DNA of 64,000 bases from JAVVHH01 sp963848035 (GCA_963848035.1 CAWKCD010000001.1:1488001-1552000); one strand, 5' to 3'. Shown: positions 9,153 through 17,904, counted from the first letter of the stretch. Translations and numbers: made by a program. The notes: generated by a model from the letters alone, not told the origin.

Positions 9153-9248
9153 GCGCTGGCGGCCCCGCAAAACGCAGGACCGACCGCACCTCTTAACCTC
9201 ATCTTCAGCAATTCGCGTTCTACTGAGGCCTCTGATGCGGAGGCCAGA

Positions 9249-9509
9249 ATGGTCAACAAACTCGGACCAATAATCTTGCTCGTGTTGAGTTGCGGAGCGG
9301 CGGCCGCCCAGGAGCCACATGCCGTCACCATCCGCCTCTTCTCGGACGTGCAGGGCGAACAGCCGGCGTCCCGAGACTTCGCTTGGAACGCAGAGATGCA
9401 AGCACCCCGCCCGATGGCACCGCCGGCAGCGCGCCCCGCGATCACCGCGCCGCGCCCGGCAAAGCCCGGTCCGATCGGCCTCCTGCTCAGCCTCGCCGAA
9501 TCGCTTTAA
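9249..9509 (+). CDS. Small exported protein of unknown function
   Basis: The 86-residue protein has an N-terminal signal peptide (MVNKLGPIILLVLSCGAAAA, probable cleavage after AAA) and a short proline/alanine-rich mature part ending in IGLLLSLAESL. It is preceded by a GAGGC-type site. The end overlaps the convergent alaS stop by 4 bp. No family recognised. Confidence 0.55.
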   Translation: MVNKLGPIILLVLSCGAAAAQEPHAVTIRLFSDVQGEQPASRDFAWNAEMQAPRPMAPPAARPAITAPRPAKPGPIGLLLSLAESL

Positions 9510-12145
9510 GCCGCCGCGACCGCCGCCCGCACGGCCTCGAGCGCCGCATCGGCGGCCTGCGCATCCGGTCCGCCTGCCTGCGCCAGGTCAGGCCGCCCGC
9601 CGCCGCCCTTTCCCCCCAGCGCGACGCTCGCCGCACGCACCAGGTCAACCGCGTTCAGCTTTCCCGTCAGATCGGACGAGACGCGGACCACGACGCTCGC
9701 CTTACCCTCCGCCGTCGACACCACCGCCACCACGCCCGGCCCCATCTCCTGCGCGATCGCCTCCGCCATCCCCTTCAGATCACGCGCCGGGATATCGCCG
9801 AGGTTCCGCGCCGCCAGCGCCACCCCTGCCACCTGCTCGACCGCCGGCGCGCTCGCGCCGGTCGCGAGCTTGCGCTGCAGCTCCGAAACCTGCCGCTCCA
9901 GCCGGCGCCGAGCCTCGAGCAACTGGCCCACCCGCTCCGCCAGCTCCATCGGGCTGACCCGCAACAACGCCGCGGTTTCCAGCAACCGCCGTTCGCTCTC
10001 AACGATCGAAGCCTGCGCCGCCTCGCCCGTCACCGCCTCGACCCGGCGAATGCCGGCACTGACCGCCCCCTCACCCGTGATCCGGAACAGCCCGATATCC
10101 CCGGTCCGCCCGACATGCGTCCCGCCGCACAGCTCGACCGAATACGGACGCCCATTCGCCCCCGTTTCGCCCATCGAAACCACGCGGACCTCGTCACCAT
10201 ACTTCTCGCCGAACAACGCCATCGCGCCTTCCTCGACGGCCGCTTCCGGCGTCATCAGCCGGGTCGAAACCTCCGAGTTGGCCCGGATCTGCGCATTGAC
10301 CTGCGCCTCGACCACGGCAAGATCCTCACGCGAGATCGGCGTCGGCTGGCTCACGTCGAACCGCAGCCGGTCCGGCGCATTCAAGCTGCCCTTCTGGGTG
10401 ACGTGATCGCCCAACCGCTGCCGCAGCGCCGCATGTAGCAGATGCGTCGCGCTGTGATGCGCCCGGATCGCACCCCGGCGCGCATGATCCACCTCCGCCG
10501 ACACCGCCATCCCGGCCGCGACCCGCCCCTCGGCGACCACACCGATATGCACGAACAAGTCGCCGACCCGCTTCTGCGTGTCCTCGACATCGATACGCAG
10601 CCCCGCTGCCACGATACGTCCAGCGTCGCCGACCTGCCCGCCGCTCTCGGCGTAAAAGGGCGTCTGGTTCAGCACCACCGCCACCCGTTGGCCGACTTCG
10701 GCAGCCTCGGCGATCTCGCCATCGACAACCACCGCCAGCACTTCCGCCTCCGCTCGCTCCGTCGAGTAGCCCAGGAATTCCGTCGCTCCGAGGCGCTCGC
10801 GCAGGTCGAACCACACGCGCTCTGTCGCCGCGTCTCCGGTCCCGGCCCAAGCCGCGCGCGCCCGCACCCGCTGCTCCGCCATCGACGCATCGAAGCCGGC
10901 GACGTCCACCGCCTTGCCCTGCTCCCGCAGCGCATCCTGGGTCAGGTCTAGCGGAAACCCGAATGTGTCATAGAGTTTGAACGCAACATTTCCCGGCAGC
11001 GTCCCGCCTTCATCCAGCCGCGCCGTCTCCTCCGCCAGCAGCCCAAGCCCGCGGTCCAGCATCGCCTTGAACCGCTCCTCCTCGAGCCGCATCGTCTCGC
11101 CGATCAGCCGCTCCGCCCGCCCGAGCTCCGGATACGCCGCGCCCATCTGCCGGACCAGCGTCGGCACCAGCCGATGGAACACGGCCTCGCGGGTGCCCAT
11201 CATGTGCAGGTGCCGCATCGCCCGCCGCATAATTCGCCGCAACACGTACCCGCGCCCATCTTTCGACGGCAGCACCCCATCGGCGATCAGGAACGCCGTG
11301 CTCCTCAGATGATCCGCCACCACACGGTGGCTGGTCCGGAACGGCCCATCCGCAGCCTGCCCCGTCACCTCCGCACTCGCGAGGATCAGCGCCCGAAGCG
11401 TGTCCGTATCATAGTTATCGTGCACGCCCTGCAGGATCGCGGCGAACCGCTCGAGCCCCATGCCCGTGTCGATCGATGGCCGCGGCAACGGCACTCGGGT
11501 CCCGGGCGGCCCTTCCTCGTATTGCATGAACACGAGGTTCCAGATCTCGATGAAACGGTCGCCATCTTCGTCGGCGCTCCCCGGCGGCCCGCCCGGGATA
11601 GACGGCCCGTGATCATAGAAGATCTCCGAGCACGGCCCACACGGCCCGGTGTCGCCCATCCGCCAGAAATTATCCGATGTCGCGATCCGGATGATGCGCT
11701 CGTCCGGCAGTCCGGCGATCTTCCGCCAAAACCCTGCCGCGTCCTCGTCTTCCGCATAAACGGTGACGAGCAACTTCTCCTTCGCCAACCCGAAATCCCG
11801 CGTCAGCAGCGTCCAAGCGTGCTCGATCGCCGTCTCTTTAAAGTAGTTTCCGAAGCTGAAATTGCCCAGCATCTCGAAAAACGTGTGATGCCGTGCCGTA
11901 TATCCGACGTTGTCGAGATCGTTGTGCTTGCCGCCGGCCCGCACGCACTTCTGTGCCGTCGTCGCCGTGTTGTAGGGGCGCCGCTCCTGCCCGGTGAACA
12001 CGTTCTTGAACTGCACCATCCCGCTATTGGTGAATAACAACGTCGGGTCGTTCCTCGGCACGAGGGGGCTGCTCGGAACCACCTGGTGACCCGTGCCGCG
12101 AAAATAGTCGAGAAACGTTGCTCGGATGTCGTTGCTGCTGGCCAT
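9506..12145 (-). CDS. alaS: Alanine--tRNA ligase
   Basis: The 879-residue class II synthetase charges tRNA-Ala. The N-terminal catalytic core begins with the standard SSNDIRATFLDYF and includes PLVPRNDPTLLFTNSGMVQF. The editing domain has the HHSATHLLHAAL zinc/active-site His pair (about residue 563) and CGGTHVGRTGDIG (about 673). The C-Ala domain ends in GGGRPDLAQAGG. Full length for the family. It is monocistronic and leftward, ending against the small exported protein gene. Confidence 0.98.
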   Translation of the reverse strand: MASSNDIRATFLDYFRGTGHQVVPSSPLVPRNDPTLLFTNSGMVQFKNVFTGQERRPYNTATTAQKCVRAGGKHNDLDNVGYTARHHTFFEMLGNFSFGNYFKETAIEHAWTLLTRDFGLAKEKLLVTVYAEDEDAAGFWRKIAGLPDERIIRIATSDNFWRMGDTGPCGPCSEIFYDHGPSIPGGPPGSADEDGDRFIEIWNLVFMQYEEGPPGTRVPLPRPSIDTGMGLERFAAILQGVHDNYDTDTLRALILASAEVTGQAADGPFRTSHRVVADHLRSTAFLIADGVLPSKDGRGYVLRRIMRRAMRHLHMMGTREAVFHRLVPTLVRQMGAAYPELGRAERLIGETMRLEEERFKAMLDRGLGLLAEETARLDEGGTLPGNVAFKLYDTFGFPLDLTQDALREQGKAVDVAGFDASMAEQRVRARAAWAGTGDAATERVWFDLRERLGATEFLGYSTERAEAEVLAVVVDGEIAEAAEVGQRVAVVLNQTPFYAESGGQVGDAGRIVAAGLRIDVEDTQKRVGDLFVHIGVVAEGRVAAGMAVSAEVDHARRGAIRAHHSATHLLHAALRQRLGDHVTQKGSLNAPDRLRFDVSQPTPISREDLAVVEAQVNAQIRANSEVSTRLMTPEAAVEEGAMALFGEKYGDEVRVVSMGETGANGRPYSVELCGGTHVGRTGDIGLFRITGEGAVSAGIRRVEAVTGEAAQASIVESERRLLETAALLRVSPMELAERVGQLLEARRRLERQVSELQRKLATGASAPAVEQVAGVALAARNLGDIPARDLKGMAEAIAQEMGPGVVAVVSTAEGKASVVVRVSSDLTGKLNAVDLVRAASVALGGKGGGGRPDLAQAGGPDAQAADAALEAVRAAVAAA

Positions 12146-12187
12146 GGCCGATCCGTAGCGCAGCCCCTCGCGCCAGGCTAGACCGAC

Positions 12188-12421
12188 TCAGTGATCCTTG
12201 CCGCGACCCGTCTTGTTCTGCAACGCGTCGATCTTCATCGACGCTTCGGCCTTCGTCAGCTTCGGATCGAACGGCTCGCCCGCCTCCTCGCAAAGCGTCT
12301 TCAGGTAACTCGCCTGCGCCCCGGTCATCGTCTCGTCGCCGGTGACCCAATCATGCGGGTCTTTTTGCGTGTTCGACGGCAAGCCGTCATTCGGGGTGTC
12401 GCTCTCGGAGTTGCTGCTCAT
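12188..12421 (-). CDS. DUF3072 family protein
   Basis: Small acidic 77-residue protein with the DUF3072 pattern: DPHDWVTGDETMTGAQASYL followed by TLCEEAGEPFDPKLTKAEAS and a C-terminal basic tail. Such proteins are widespread in soil and plant-associated proteobacteria; their function is unknown. It sits 42 bp upstream of alaS in the same direction. Confidence 0.8.
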   Translation of the reverse strand: MSSNSESDTPNDGLPSNTQKDPHDWVTGDETMTGAQASYLKTLCEEAGEPFDPKLTKAEASMKIDALQNKTGRGKDH

Positions 12422-12459
12422 ATCAGGGTAACGCCGGAACCGCGCGCGCGTTGCGGCGG

Positions 12460-12909
12460 CTAACGCTGATACGGCAGCGGCAACAACGACCGAACCGGCA
12501 CCCGCCGCAACCCCTCGGCCGTCGGTACGATCACCATCGCCGCCGGGTCAAAGTCGAGCAGATTTTCACGGCACGCCCCACAGGGTGAAACCACCGCGAT
12601 CTCACGGACGCTCTCATCTGGCTTCGGGTGACGCACCGCGACCGCGCACTCGATCGTGCCGTCCCCATCCATCACCACACGGCCCAGCGCCACCGCCTCT
12701 GCACAGATCGAGAGCCGCCCGACCGTCGCGCCGAGATGAACCCCGGTCCAGATCCGGCCATCGCGCCCCCGCAGCGCCGCACCCACCGTATGCCAGAACG
12801 GTCGATAATGCCGCAGTAACACCGCACGCGCCGCCTCGATTAGCTCGTGATCCTGTTGGCGGAGCGGAGCGGCGCCGGGCAAGCCCGGCGCAGGGACCTG
12901 GTCGAACAC
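12460..12909 (-). CDS. Cytidine deaminase family protein
   Basis: Zinc hydrolase of the CDA fold, 149 residues. The catalytic Cys-Ala-Glu motif is ICAEAVALG and the second zinc motif is SPCGACRENLLDF. The order and spacing fit free-nucleoside cytidine deaminases and the blasticidin-S deaminase branch; which of these it is cannot be decided here. It lies directly downstream of recA, 7 bp away, and may be co-transcribed with it. Confidence 0.85.
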   Translation of the reverse strand: MFDQVPAPGLPGAAPLRQQDHELIEAARAVLLRHYRPFWHTVGAALRGRDGRIWTGVHLGATVGRLSICAEAVALGRVVMDGDGTIECAVAVRHPKPDESVREIAVVSPCGACRENLLDFDPAAMVIVPTAEGLRRVPVRSLLPLPYQR

Positions 12910-12916
12910 TCTGGAT

Positions 12917-13954
12917 TTAGTCGGCCGCGTCGGAATCCTCTTCCGTCACCGTCGAGACCATCGTGTTCGCCACGACCCCCGACTGGTCGCGGACCGACCG
13001 CTCGATCGTGTCGGCCATCTCGCGATGATCCCGCAGGAATTGCTTGGCATTCTCCCGCCCCTGACCGATCCGCGTGCTGTCGTAGCTGAACCACGCGCCG
13101 CTCTTCTCGACCACATTGGCTTTGACGCCGAGATCCACCAGCTCGCCCACTTTGCTGATCCCTTCGCCATACATGATGTCGAATTCGACCTGCCGGAATG
13201 GTGGCGCCAGCTTGTTCTTGACCACCTTCACCCGCGTCTGGTTCCCGACCACTTCCTCGCGGTCCTTGATCTGCCCGATCCGCCGAATCTCCATCCGGAT
13301 CGACGCATAGAACTTGAGCGCGTTGCCGCCGGTCGTCGTCTCGGGGTTTCCGAACATAACCCCGATCTTGAGCCGGATCTGGTTGAGGAAGATAAGCATC
13401 GTCCGCGACTTGGACACGCTGCCGGTCAGCTTTCGGAGCGCCTGGCTCATCAAACGCGCATGCAGGCCGACATGGCTGTCGCCCATCTCACCCTCGAGCT
13501 CGGCGCGGGGGACCAACGCGGCAACGCTGTCGATCACCACCACGTCGATCGCACCGGAGCGGACCAATGTGTCGCAAATCTCGAGCGCTTGTTCGCCGCC
13601 GTCCGGCTGGCTGAGCAATAGATTGTCCACGTCCACGCCGAGCTTGCGCGCATAGATCGGGTCGAGCGCATGTTCGGCGTCGATGAACGCGCAAACGCCA
13701 CCCCGCTTCTGCGCCTCAGCGATCGCGTGCAGCGCCAACGTCGTCTTGCCCGAGCTTTCCGGACCGTAGACTTCGATGATTCGGCCGCGCGGCAATCCAC
13801 CGATGCCAAGCGCCAGATCCAGCCCGAGAGACCCTGACGGGATCACCTCGATCTGCTGATCTCCGGCTTTGGCGCCCATCCGCATGATGCTGCCCTTGCC
13901 GAAGGCTCGCTCGATTTGCGTCAGCGCTGCGTCGAGCGCCCGGTTTTTGTCCAT
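12917..13954 (-). CDS. recA: Recombinase RecA
   Basis: ATP-dependent strand-exchange protein and SOS co-protease. From the conserved MDKNRALDAALTQIERAFGK start it is 345 residues. Walker A is GPESSGKTT (about residue 66), Walker B lies in VVVIDSVAALVP, the L1/L2 loops lie between GEMGDSHVGLHARLMSQAL and NQIRLKIGVMFGNPETTTGG, and the tail is acidic (EEDSDAAD). An in-frame ATG at 14032 with a GGAAGG site would add 26 residues; both starts have ribosome sites, and I prefer the conserved one. An alphaproteobacterial LexA box lies about 90 bp upstream of 14032. Confidence 0.97.
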   Translation of the reverse strand: MDKNRALDAALTQIERAFGKGSIMRMGAKAGDQQIEVIPSGSLGLDLALGIGGLPRGRIIEVYGPESSGKTTLALHAIAEAQKRGGVCAFIDAEHALDPIYARKLGVDVDNLLLSQPDGGEQALEICDTLVRSGAIDVVVIDSVAALVPRAELEGEMGDSHVGLHARLMSQALRKLTGSVSKSRTMLIFLNQIRLKIGVMFGNPETTTGGNALKFYASIRMEIRRIGQIKDREEVVGNQTRVKVVKNKLAPPFRQVEFDIMYGEGISKVGELVDLGVKANVVEKSGAWFSYDSTRIGQGRENAKQFLRDHREMADTIERSVRDQSGVVANTMVSTVTEEDSDAAD

Positions 13955-14120
13955 GCCTGTTTCCTGTCCGACAACTTCCCGGCGCCGCGCACCCGACTCG
14001 GCTTCCTTCGTTTGCAAGCTGATCACTGCCATGGTGTCACACCTTCCGGTTGCGCCGCAATGTTCGCCGCGGCCTCAAACTCGATAGATTCACCATAGGT
14101 TCGGCAGAGCGGTTGCGCAA

Positions 14121-14135
14121 GAACGAATAGAGAAC
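14121..14135 (-). promoter_or_regulatory. LexA (SOS) box upstream of recA
   Basis: The recA-sense strand reads GTTC-TCTATTC-GTTC, an exact match to the GTTC-N7-GTTC direct-repeat operator known for LexA in alphaproteobacteria. It is the only such element noticed in this gap and lies between the flhB stop and recA. Confidence 0.85.
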
Positions 14136-14182
14136 TTCGCCGAGATGCCCTGAATCAGGCCGACAGCCGCGACCCGATCGGC

Positions 14183-15235
14183 TTATGGCCGCCCAGGCGC
14201 TGGTGTGCCGTCGCGCAGCCGCCAGACATAAGCGATGATCTCGGCGACAGCCTTGAAGTGTTCCGGCGGCACCTGGGCATCGAGCGCCAACCCGTGCAGC
14301 GCCCGAGCGAGGGGCGGGTTCGGAACGAGGGGGACGCCATGTTTCTTGGCTTCCTCGCGGATGCGAGCGGCAATCTCGTCGACACCTTTGGCCACGACTT
14401 TCGGGGCCGACTGACTGCCGCGATCGTAGACCAACGCCACCGCATAATGCGTCGGGTTGGTCACCACCACCGTGGCCTTTGCAACCGCTGCCATCATGCG
14501 GCGGCGCGCGCGGGCCATTCGGATCTGCTTCAGCTTGGCCTTGAGCCGCGGATCGCCATCGCTCTCCTTCTGCTCGCGCTTGACGTCCTCGAGCGACATC
14601 CGGAGTTGCTGCGAGAAGCGGTATCGAACCCACCCCACATCGGCGATCGCAAGGACGCTCTGACAGCTCAGCACGACCAGCATCACATGCAGCGTATCGC
14701 GGGCCAGCTGGTCGAGGATTGTCGCCGGCGTCCAAGCGAGAGATCCCGCGATTCCCGCCAGCGTTCCGGCGACCACGTGCCACACGGCCCAAGCCAGAAC
14801 GGAGACTTTCGCAACGGCCTTCGCCGCCTCGACCAAGTTGTTGACCCCAAATAGACGCTTGAGACCCTTCCGCGGATCAAGTCGGCCAAGATCCGGCATC
14901 AATGCTTTCGTGTTGAACAGCCAACCCGTTTGCAACATCACGGACATGCTGGCCGCGAACAGGACCGCGCCGGCAATCGGGAAAATTGCGAGCAGCATGG
15001 TCAGCGCAGCATCCTGGAGTGCGGCGCCAGGCGACTGCGGATGTGCCAACATCGCTTCGAGATTGTGGCCGAGGGTCTTGGTCGCACCCGGGACGACCAT
15101 CGCGATCATCAACGTCGCCGCGGCCAACCCGCTACAGGCGACAATTTCCTTCGAGAGCGGGGTTTGACCTTCGTCACGCGCTCTTTGCCGACGCTGCTCG
15201 GTCGCGGGAAGTGTCTTGTCGTCGCTTTCCGACAC
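14183..15235 (-). CDS. flhB: Flagellar export protein FlhB
   Basis: Export-gate switch protein of the flagellar type III system, 350 residues. Four hydrophobic segments span about residues 30-210, followed by the cytoplasmic domain with the self-cleavage motif NPTH (about residue 260, context VVTNPTHYAVAL). The C-terminal half matches FlhB_C to the VPPEHFKAVAEIIAYVW segment. It is the last gene of the leftward flagellar group and starts 62 bp after fliR. The recA promoter follows its stop. Confidence 0.95.
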   Translation of the reverse strand: MSESDDKTLPATEQRRQRARDEGQTPLSKEIVACSGLAAATLMIAMVVPGATKTLGHNLEAMLAHPQSPGAALQDAALTMLLAIFPIAGAVLFAASMSVMLQTGWLFNTKALMPDLGRLDPRKGLKRLFGVNNLVEAAKAVAKVSVLAWAVWHVVAGTLAGIAGSLAWTPATILDQLARDTLHVMLVVLSCQSVLAIADVGWVRYRFSQQLRMSLEDVKREQKESDGDPRLKAKLKQIRMARARRRMMAAVAKATVVVTNPTHYAVALVYDRGSQSAPKVVAKGVDEIAARIREEAKKHGVPLVPNPPLARALHGLALDAQVPPEHFKAVAEIIAYVWRLRDGTPAPGRP

Positions 15236-15297
15236 GGCTTACGGCCCGTCCGCGGCGCCGCGGCAAATCGTCAAGTGACAAGGCTCGACCGTCAACG

Positions 15298-16068
15298 TCA
15301 TGAGCCCGGCAGCGTTGCCCAACTCGCCGACACGCCGCCCTCCCACGTGGTGAGGATGCGCGACGCCAGCAGCCCAAGCAGAACCAGACCACCTAAGATC
15401 TGGCCCGGCGCCGCAACCGCGAATGCCTGTAGTTGCGGCGCAACCCGCGCCAACAAGCCCACCGCCACCTGCCAGACGAAACCGGCAAGCAGGAAGGGCG
15501 CCGACAATTGGAGAGCGAGCCCAAGTGCGCTGCCCGCAACTTTGATGAACATCTCGGCCATGTCGCCCGCTGGCAGCACGCCGCCAGGCCCGACGACATC
15601 GTAGCTGCCGGCGAGCGCCGCAAGCGGCAACGTATAAAGGCCGCTGGCAAGGATGAGAACGGGAGCGGCCAGGCCGAACAGGCGCGCCAACGCGGTCGAC
15701 TGGCCGCCCAACGCCGGATCCGGCTGCAACACACTGGTCAATCCCAGCAGCGTCGCGATGATCGCGCCGGCCATTCCGAGCGCCATCGCCGGAAGCCTGG
15801 TCAGCCATCCCAAGGCTGCACCAGTCAGCAACTCGGCCATCAACATCTGCGGTCCAGCCATTCCGTCCGGCACCGCGGGGATCAGCGGCGTCACCCGCGC
15901 GAAGAGCAGGACGCTGATCCCTAGCGCCAACCCGGCCCGAACCGTCGCAGGCGCCTCGACCTCGCCCAGCCCGGGCATCAGCATGACGACCATGCCGACC
16001 CGGCAAACCACCAGCATGGCCGCAAACGCCAGGCTGGGCAGCGCTGCGAGCAGTTCCGCGTCGGTCAC
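15298..16068 (-). CDS. fliR: Flagellar biosynthetic protein FliR
   Basis: Integral membrane component of the flagellar export gate, 256 residues with about six hydrophobic segments. The GTG at 16068 overlaps the fliQ stop as GTGA, which decides the start; the longer open frame overlaps fliQ entirely. Family features include the N-terminal LLAALPSLAFAAMLVVCRVG, PALGGQSTALARLFGLAAPV and the C-terminal APQLQAFAVAAPGQI. Confidence 0.92.
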   Translation of the reverse strand: MTDAELLAALPSLAFAAMLVVCRVGMVVMLMPGLGEVEAPATVRAGLALGISVLLFARVTPLIPAVPDGMAGPQMLMAELLTGAALGWLTRLPAMALGMAGAIIATLLGLTSVLQPDPALGGQSTALARLFGLAAPVLILASGLYTLPLAALAGSYDVVGPGGVLPAGDMAEMFIKVAGSALGLALQLSAPFLLAGFVWQVAVGLLARVAPQLQAFAVAAPGQILGGLVLLGLLASRILTTWEGGVSASWATLPGS

Positions 16069-16337
16069 TGGCCGCCGACCGCCACCATCCGGCCCATCAA
16101 CCCTTGCGTATAAGCGTCCAGCGTCGAAACCATGAACGGGCCGAGCAGCGCGAGACACGCGAACAAGGCGAGCAGCTTGGGCACGAAGACCAAGGTCGAC
16201 TCGTTGATCTGCGTTACCGCCTGGAACAGCGAAACCAGAAGACCGATCACCAGCGCCGCGACGAGTAGGGGACCACCAAGCTTGATGACCACCCAAAGCG
16301 TGTCCCGCAGCGCGCCGGCCATTTCGGTCTCGTCCAT
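16065..16337 (-). CDS. fliQ: Flagellar biosynthetic protein FliQ
   Basis: The 90-residue export-gate protein has two membrane helices (about 16-40 and 52-75) separated by the conserved QAVTQINESTLVFVPKL loop. The start shares its first base with the fliE stop and the end overlaps fliR, so the set is translationally coupled. Confidence 0.95.
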   Translation of the reverse strand: MDETEMAGALRDTLWVVIKLGGPLLVAALVIGLLVSLFQAVTQINESTLVFVPKLLALFACLALLGPFMVSTLDAYTQGLMGRMVAVGGQ

Positions 16338-16645
16338 TAGATGGCCATCCTCGAGACGTCCTGATACGCCTGGACAACCCGATCCCGGATCGCGACCGCG
16401 GTCTGCAGCGCCAATTCGGCCCGCGACACCGCCGTCGCCAAATCGGTCAGGTTGCCCTGTCCGGAGATCGCCTTGAGCGACTCGGAGTCTGCCTTGTGAC
16501 CGCTATCGACGACGCCCTGAATGGCTCGTGTCAGGGCGCCCCCGAACTCCTCACCCGTCCCGGCTGTCGCGGCCTCGCCGCTCTGCACGCGGGCATAGGC
16601 GTTGGCGGCCGAAGCTGGCGTAACCGTTAGCGTGGGGACACTCAT
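16337..16645 (-). CDS. fliE: Flagellar hook-basal body protein FliE
   Basis: The 102-residue MS-ring/rod junction protein. The C-terminal half has the FliE pattern: DLATAVSRAELALQTAVAIR followed by DRVVQAYQDVSRMAI. It overlaps flgC by 4 bp and fliQ by 1 bp. Confidence 0.92.
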   Translation of the reverse strand: MSVPTLTVTPASAANAYARVQSGEAATAGTGEEFGGALTRAIQGVVDSGHKADSESLKAISGQGNLTDLATAVSRAELALQTAVAIRDRVVQAYQDVSRMAI

Positions 16646-17049
16646 TTGAGCAGCTCAATGGTTCGGGTAAGCATTGCGCGGGTTACCTCCATGACATTCA
16701 GGTTGGCGCTGTAGCCGCGCTGGGCTTCGCGCATGTCCATGATCTCGACGAACGGATTGACGTTCGGAGTCTTCACGTAGCCGTTCGCATCGGCCGCCGG
16801 GTGCGACGGATCGAACCGTTGGGTGAATGCGGTCTTGTCGGTGCCGACCGAGCGCACGCGGACGGTATCGATGCCAAGCGCCTTGTTCAGCTTGTCCTCG
16901 AACGTCACCGTCTTGCGGCGATAGGGATCTGCGCCGGGCTTCGAGCCGGTCGAATCCTGGTTGGCGATATTCTCGGCGATGACGCGCAGCCGCTCGGTCT
17001 GCGCATCCATTCCCGCCGCGGAAATCGCGATGGCTTTGCTGATGTCCAT
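16642..17049 (-). CDS. flgC: Flagellar proximal rod protein FlgC
   Basis: The 135-residue rod protein. The N-terminal rod motif (SAAGMDAQTERLRVIAENIA) and the C-terminal motif (MDMREAQRGYSANLNVMEV, ending LTRTIELLK) are both present, as is the usual YRRKTVTFED segment. It lies 5 bp downstream of flgB. Confidence 0.95.
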   Translation of the reverse strand: MDISKAIAISAAGMDAQTERLRVIAENIANQDSTGSKPGADPYRRKTVTFEDKLNKALGIDTVRVRSVGTDKTAFTQRFDPSHPAADANGYVKTPNVNPFVEIMDMREAQRGYSANLNVMEVTRAMLTRTIELLK

Positions 17050-17054
17050 GGGTC

Positions 17055-17444
17055 CTATCCGTTACGGCCCAAGGCGATTCGGAAAAGGCCCTGGTATTTG
17101 TGGTAAAGATTGGTCACGAGCTCTTGGGTGCTGGAGGTCTCCGCGACCTTCCCCAATTGCTCCTCCATCGAGACGGTGTTGCCGTTCGGCGCCTTGCCAT
17201 TGCTGGGCTGCTCGCGGCCGCTCGCGCCCGAGACGGTGCCGGTGAGATGCCCGGGATCGGTGGTCGCTAGCGAGACGCCCTGTCCCGCTAGCGCGTCTGC
17301 GAATGAGGAGAGGTCACGCGCCTTGTAGCCGGGAGTGCTGGCGTTCGCGACGTTCTGCGCAAGCACAGCCTGCCGCTGATCTACCCAGTTCAATCGCCGT
17401 TCTGCGAGCCGGAACAGGCCAATATCGGTCGGATCCAAGAGCAC
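17055..17444 (-). CDS. flgB: Flagellar proximal rod protein FlgB
   Basis: The 129-residue rod protein has the NVANASTPGYKARDLSSF motif near the N-terminus and the conserved C-terminal LVTNLYHKYQGLFRIALGR. An AGGAGGTG-type sequence lies just before the ATG. It is the first gene of the leftward flagellar operon flgB-flgC-fliE-fliQ-fliR-flhB, and shares a 144-bp divergent promoter region with the fliO/fliP side. Confidence 0.93.
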   Translation of the reverse strand: MLLDPTDIGLFRLAERRLNWVDQRQAVLAQNVANASTPGYKARDLSSFADALAGQGVSLATTDPGHLTGTVSGASGREQPSNGKAPNGNTVSMEEQLGKVAETSSTQELVTNLYHKYQGLFRIALGRNG

Positions 17445-17481
17445 CTCCTTGTGCCAGGGTTCCGAAAATGGCCGAGAAACC

Positions 17482-17496
17482 TTAACAATCTCTGAA
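17482..17496. promoter_or_regulatory. CtrA-like half-site pair in flagellar divergent promoter
   Basis: Reads TTAA-N7-TGAA, one mismatch from the CtrA consensus TTAA-N7-TTAA. Two GANTC sites (17494-17498 and 17503-17507), the target of the CcrM methylase in alphaproteobacteria, lie beside it. Low-confidence motif call. Confidence 0.35.
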
Positions 17497-17550
17497 TCCG
17501 TTGAATCGACGAGCTGACCCAGGAGCTGACCCCGCGCTCGCTTTCAGCCA

Positions 17551-17565
17551 TTAACCTCTGCGTAA
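17551..17565. promoter_or_regulatory. Second CtrA-like site in flagellar divergent promoter
   Basis: Reads TTAA-N7-GTAA, one mismatch from TTAA-N7-TTAA, 24 bp upstream of the rightward ORF start. A pair of near-consensus sites in one short GC-rich gap is more than expected by eye, but no statistics were run. Confidence 0.35.
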
Positions 17566-17588
17566 TTGTTTTCGGCGAGAGTCGGTCC

Positions 17589-17879
17589 ATGCCGAGGCTT
17601 GCCGTTCTCCCACTGTGCCAGACCCCTCCGGAGCACGATCCGGAACAGGAGATGCTGGCCTTCTCGGCACAAACACTGCGGACCGTCCTGGTTGCGCGCG
17701 CGCTCTCCGAGAGCCGCCGCCCGATCGATCTACAGGGTCTCCAGGAACAAGCCGGCCTGCTCTGCGCAAAAGCGCTGGACCTGCCGGTCGGACGAGCCGG
17801 CTTCGCGAAGGCGGAGCTGCAAAGGCTCGTGCGCGAGATTGACGCGTTGCGCGACACCATGCGGACCGGCTCCGCATGA
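17589..17879 (+). CDS. Unknown protein at head of fliO-fliP group
   Basis: The 96-residue protein without recognised family is rich in Leu, Ala, Arg and Glu and predicted mostly helical; the C-terminal half (AGFAKAELQRLVREIDALRD) looks coiled-coil-like. No signal or membrane segment. It is the first gene after the divergent flagellar promoter and is followed 25 bp later by fliO, so a flagellar role (chaperone or regulator) is plausible by position only. Confidence 0.6.
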   Translation: MPRLAVLPLCQTPPEHDPEQEMLAFSAQTLRTVLVARALSESRRPIDLQGLQEQAGLLCAKALDLPVGRAGFAKAELQRLVREIDALRDTMRTGSA

Positions 17880-17904
17880 CCCATCCCCGGCAAAAGGCCG
17901 AAAC

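Noticed and set aside
12941..14032. RecA longer N-terminus as certain start
   Set aside because: The extra 26 residues (MAVISLQTKEAESGARRREV...) are not conserved in the family as far as I can judge; kept only as an alternative.
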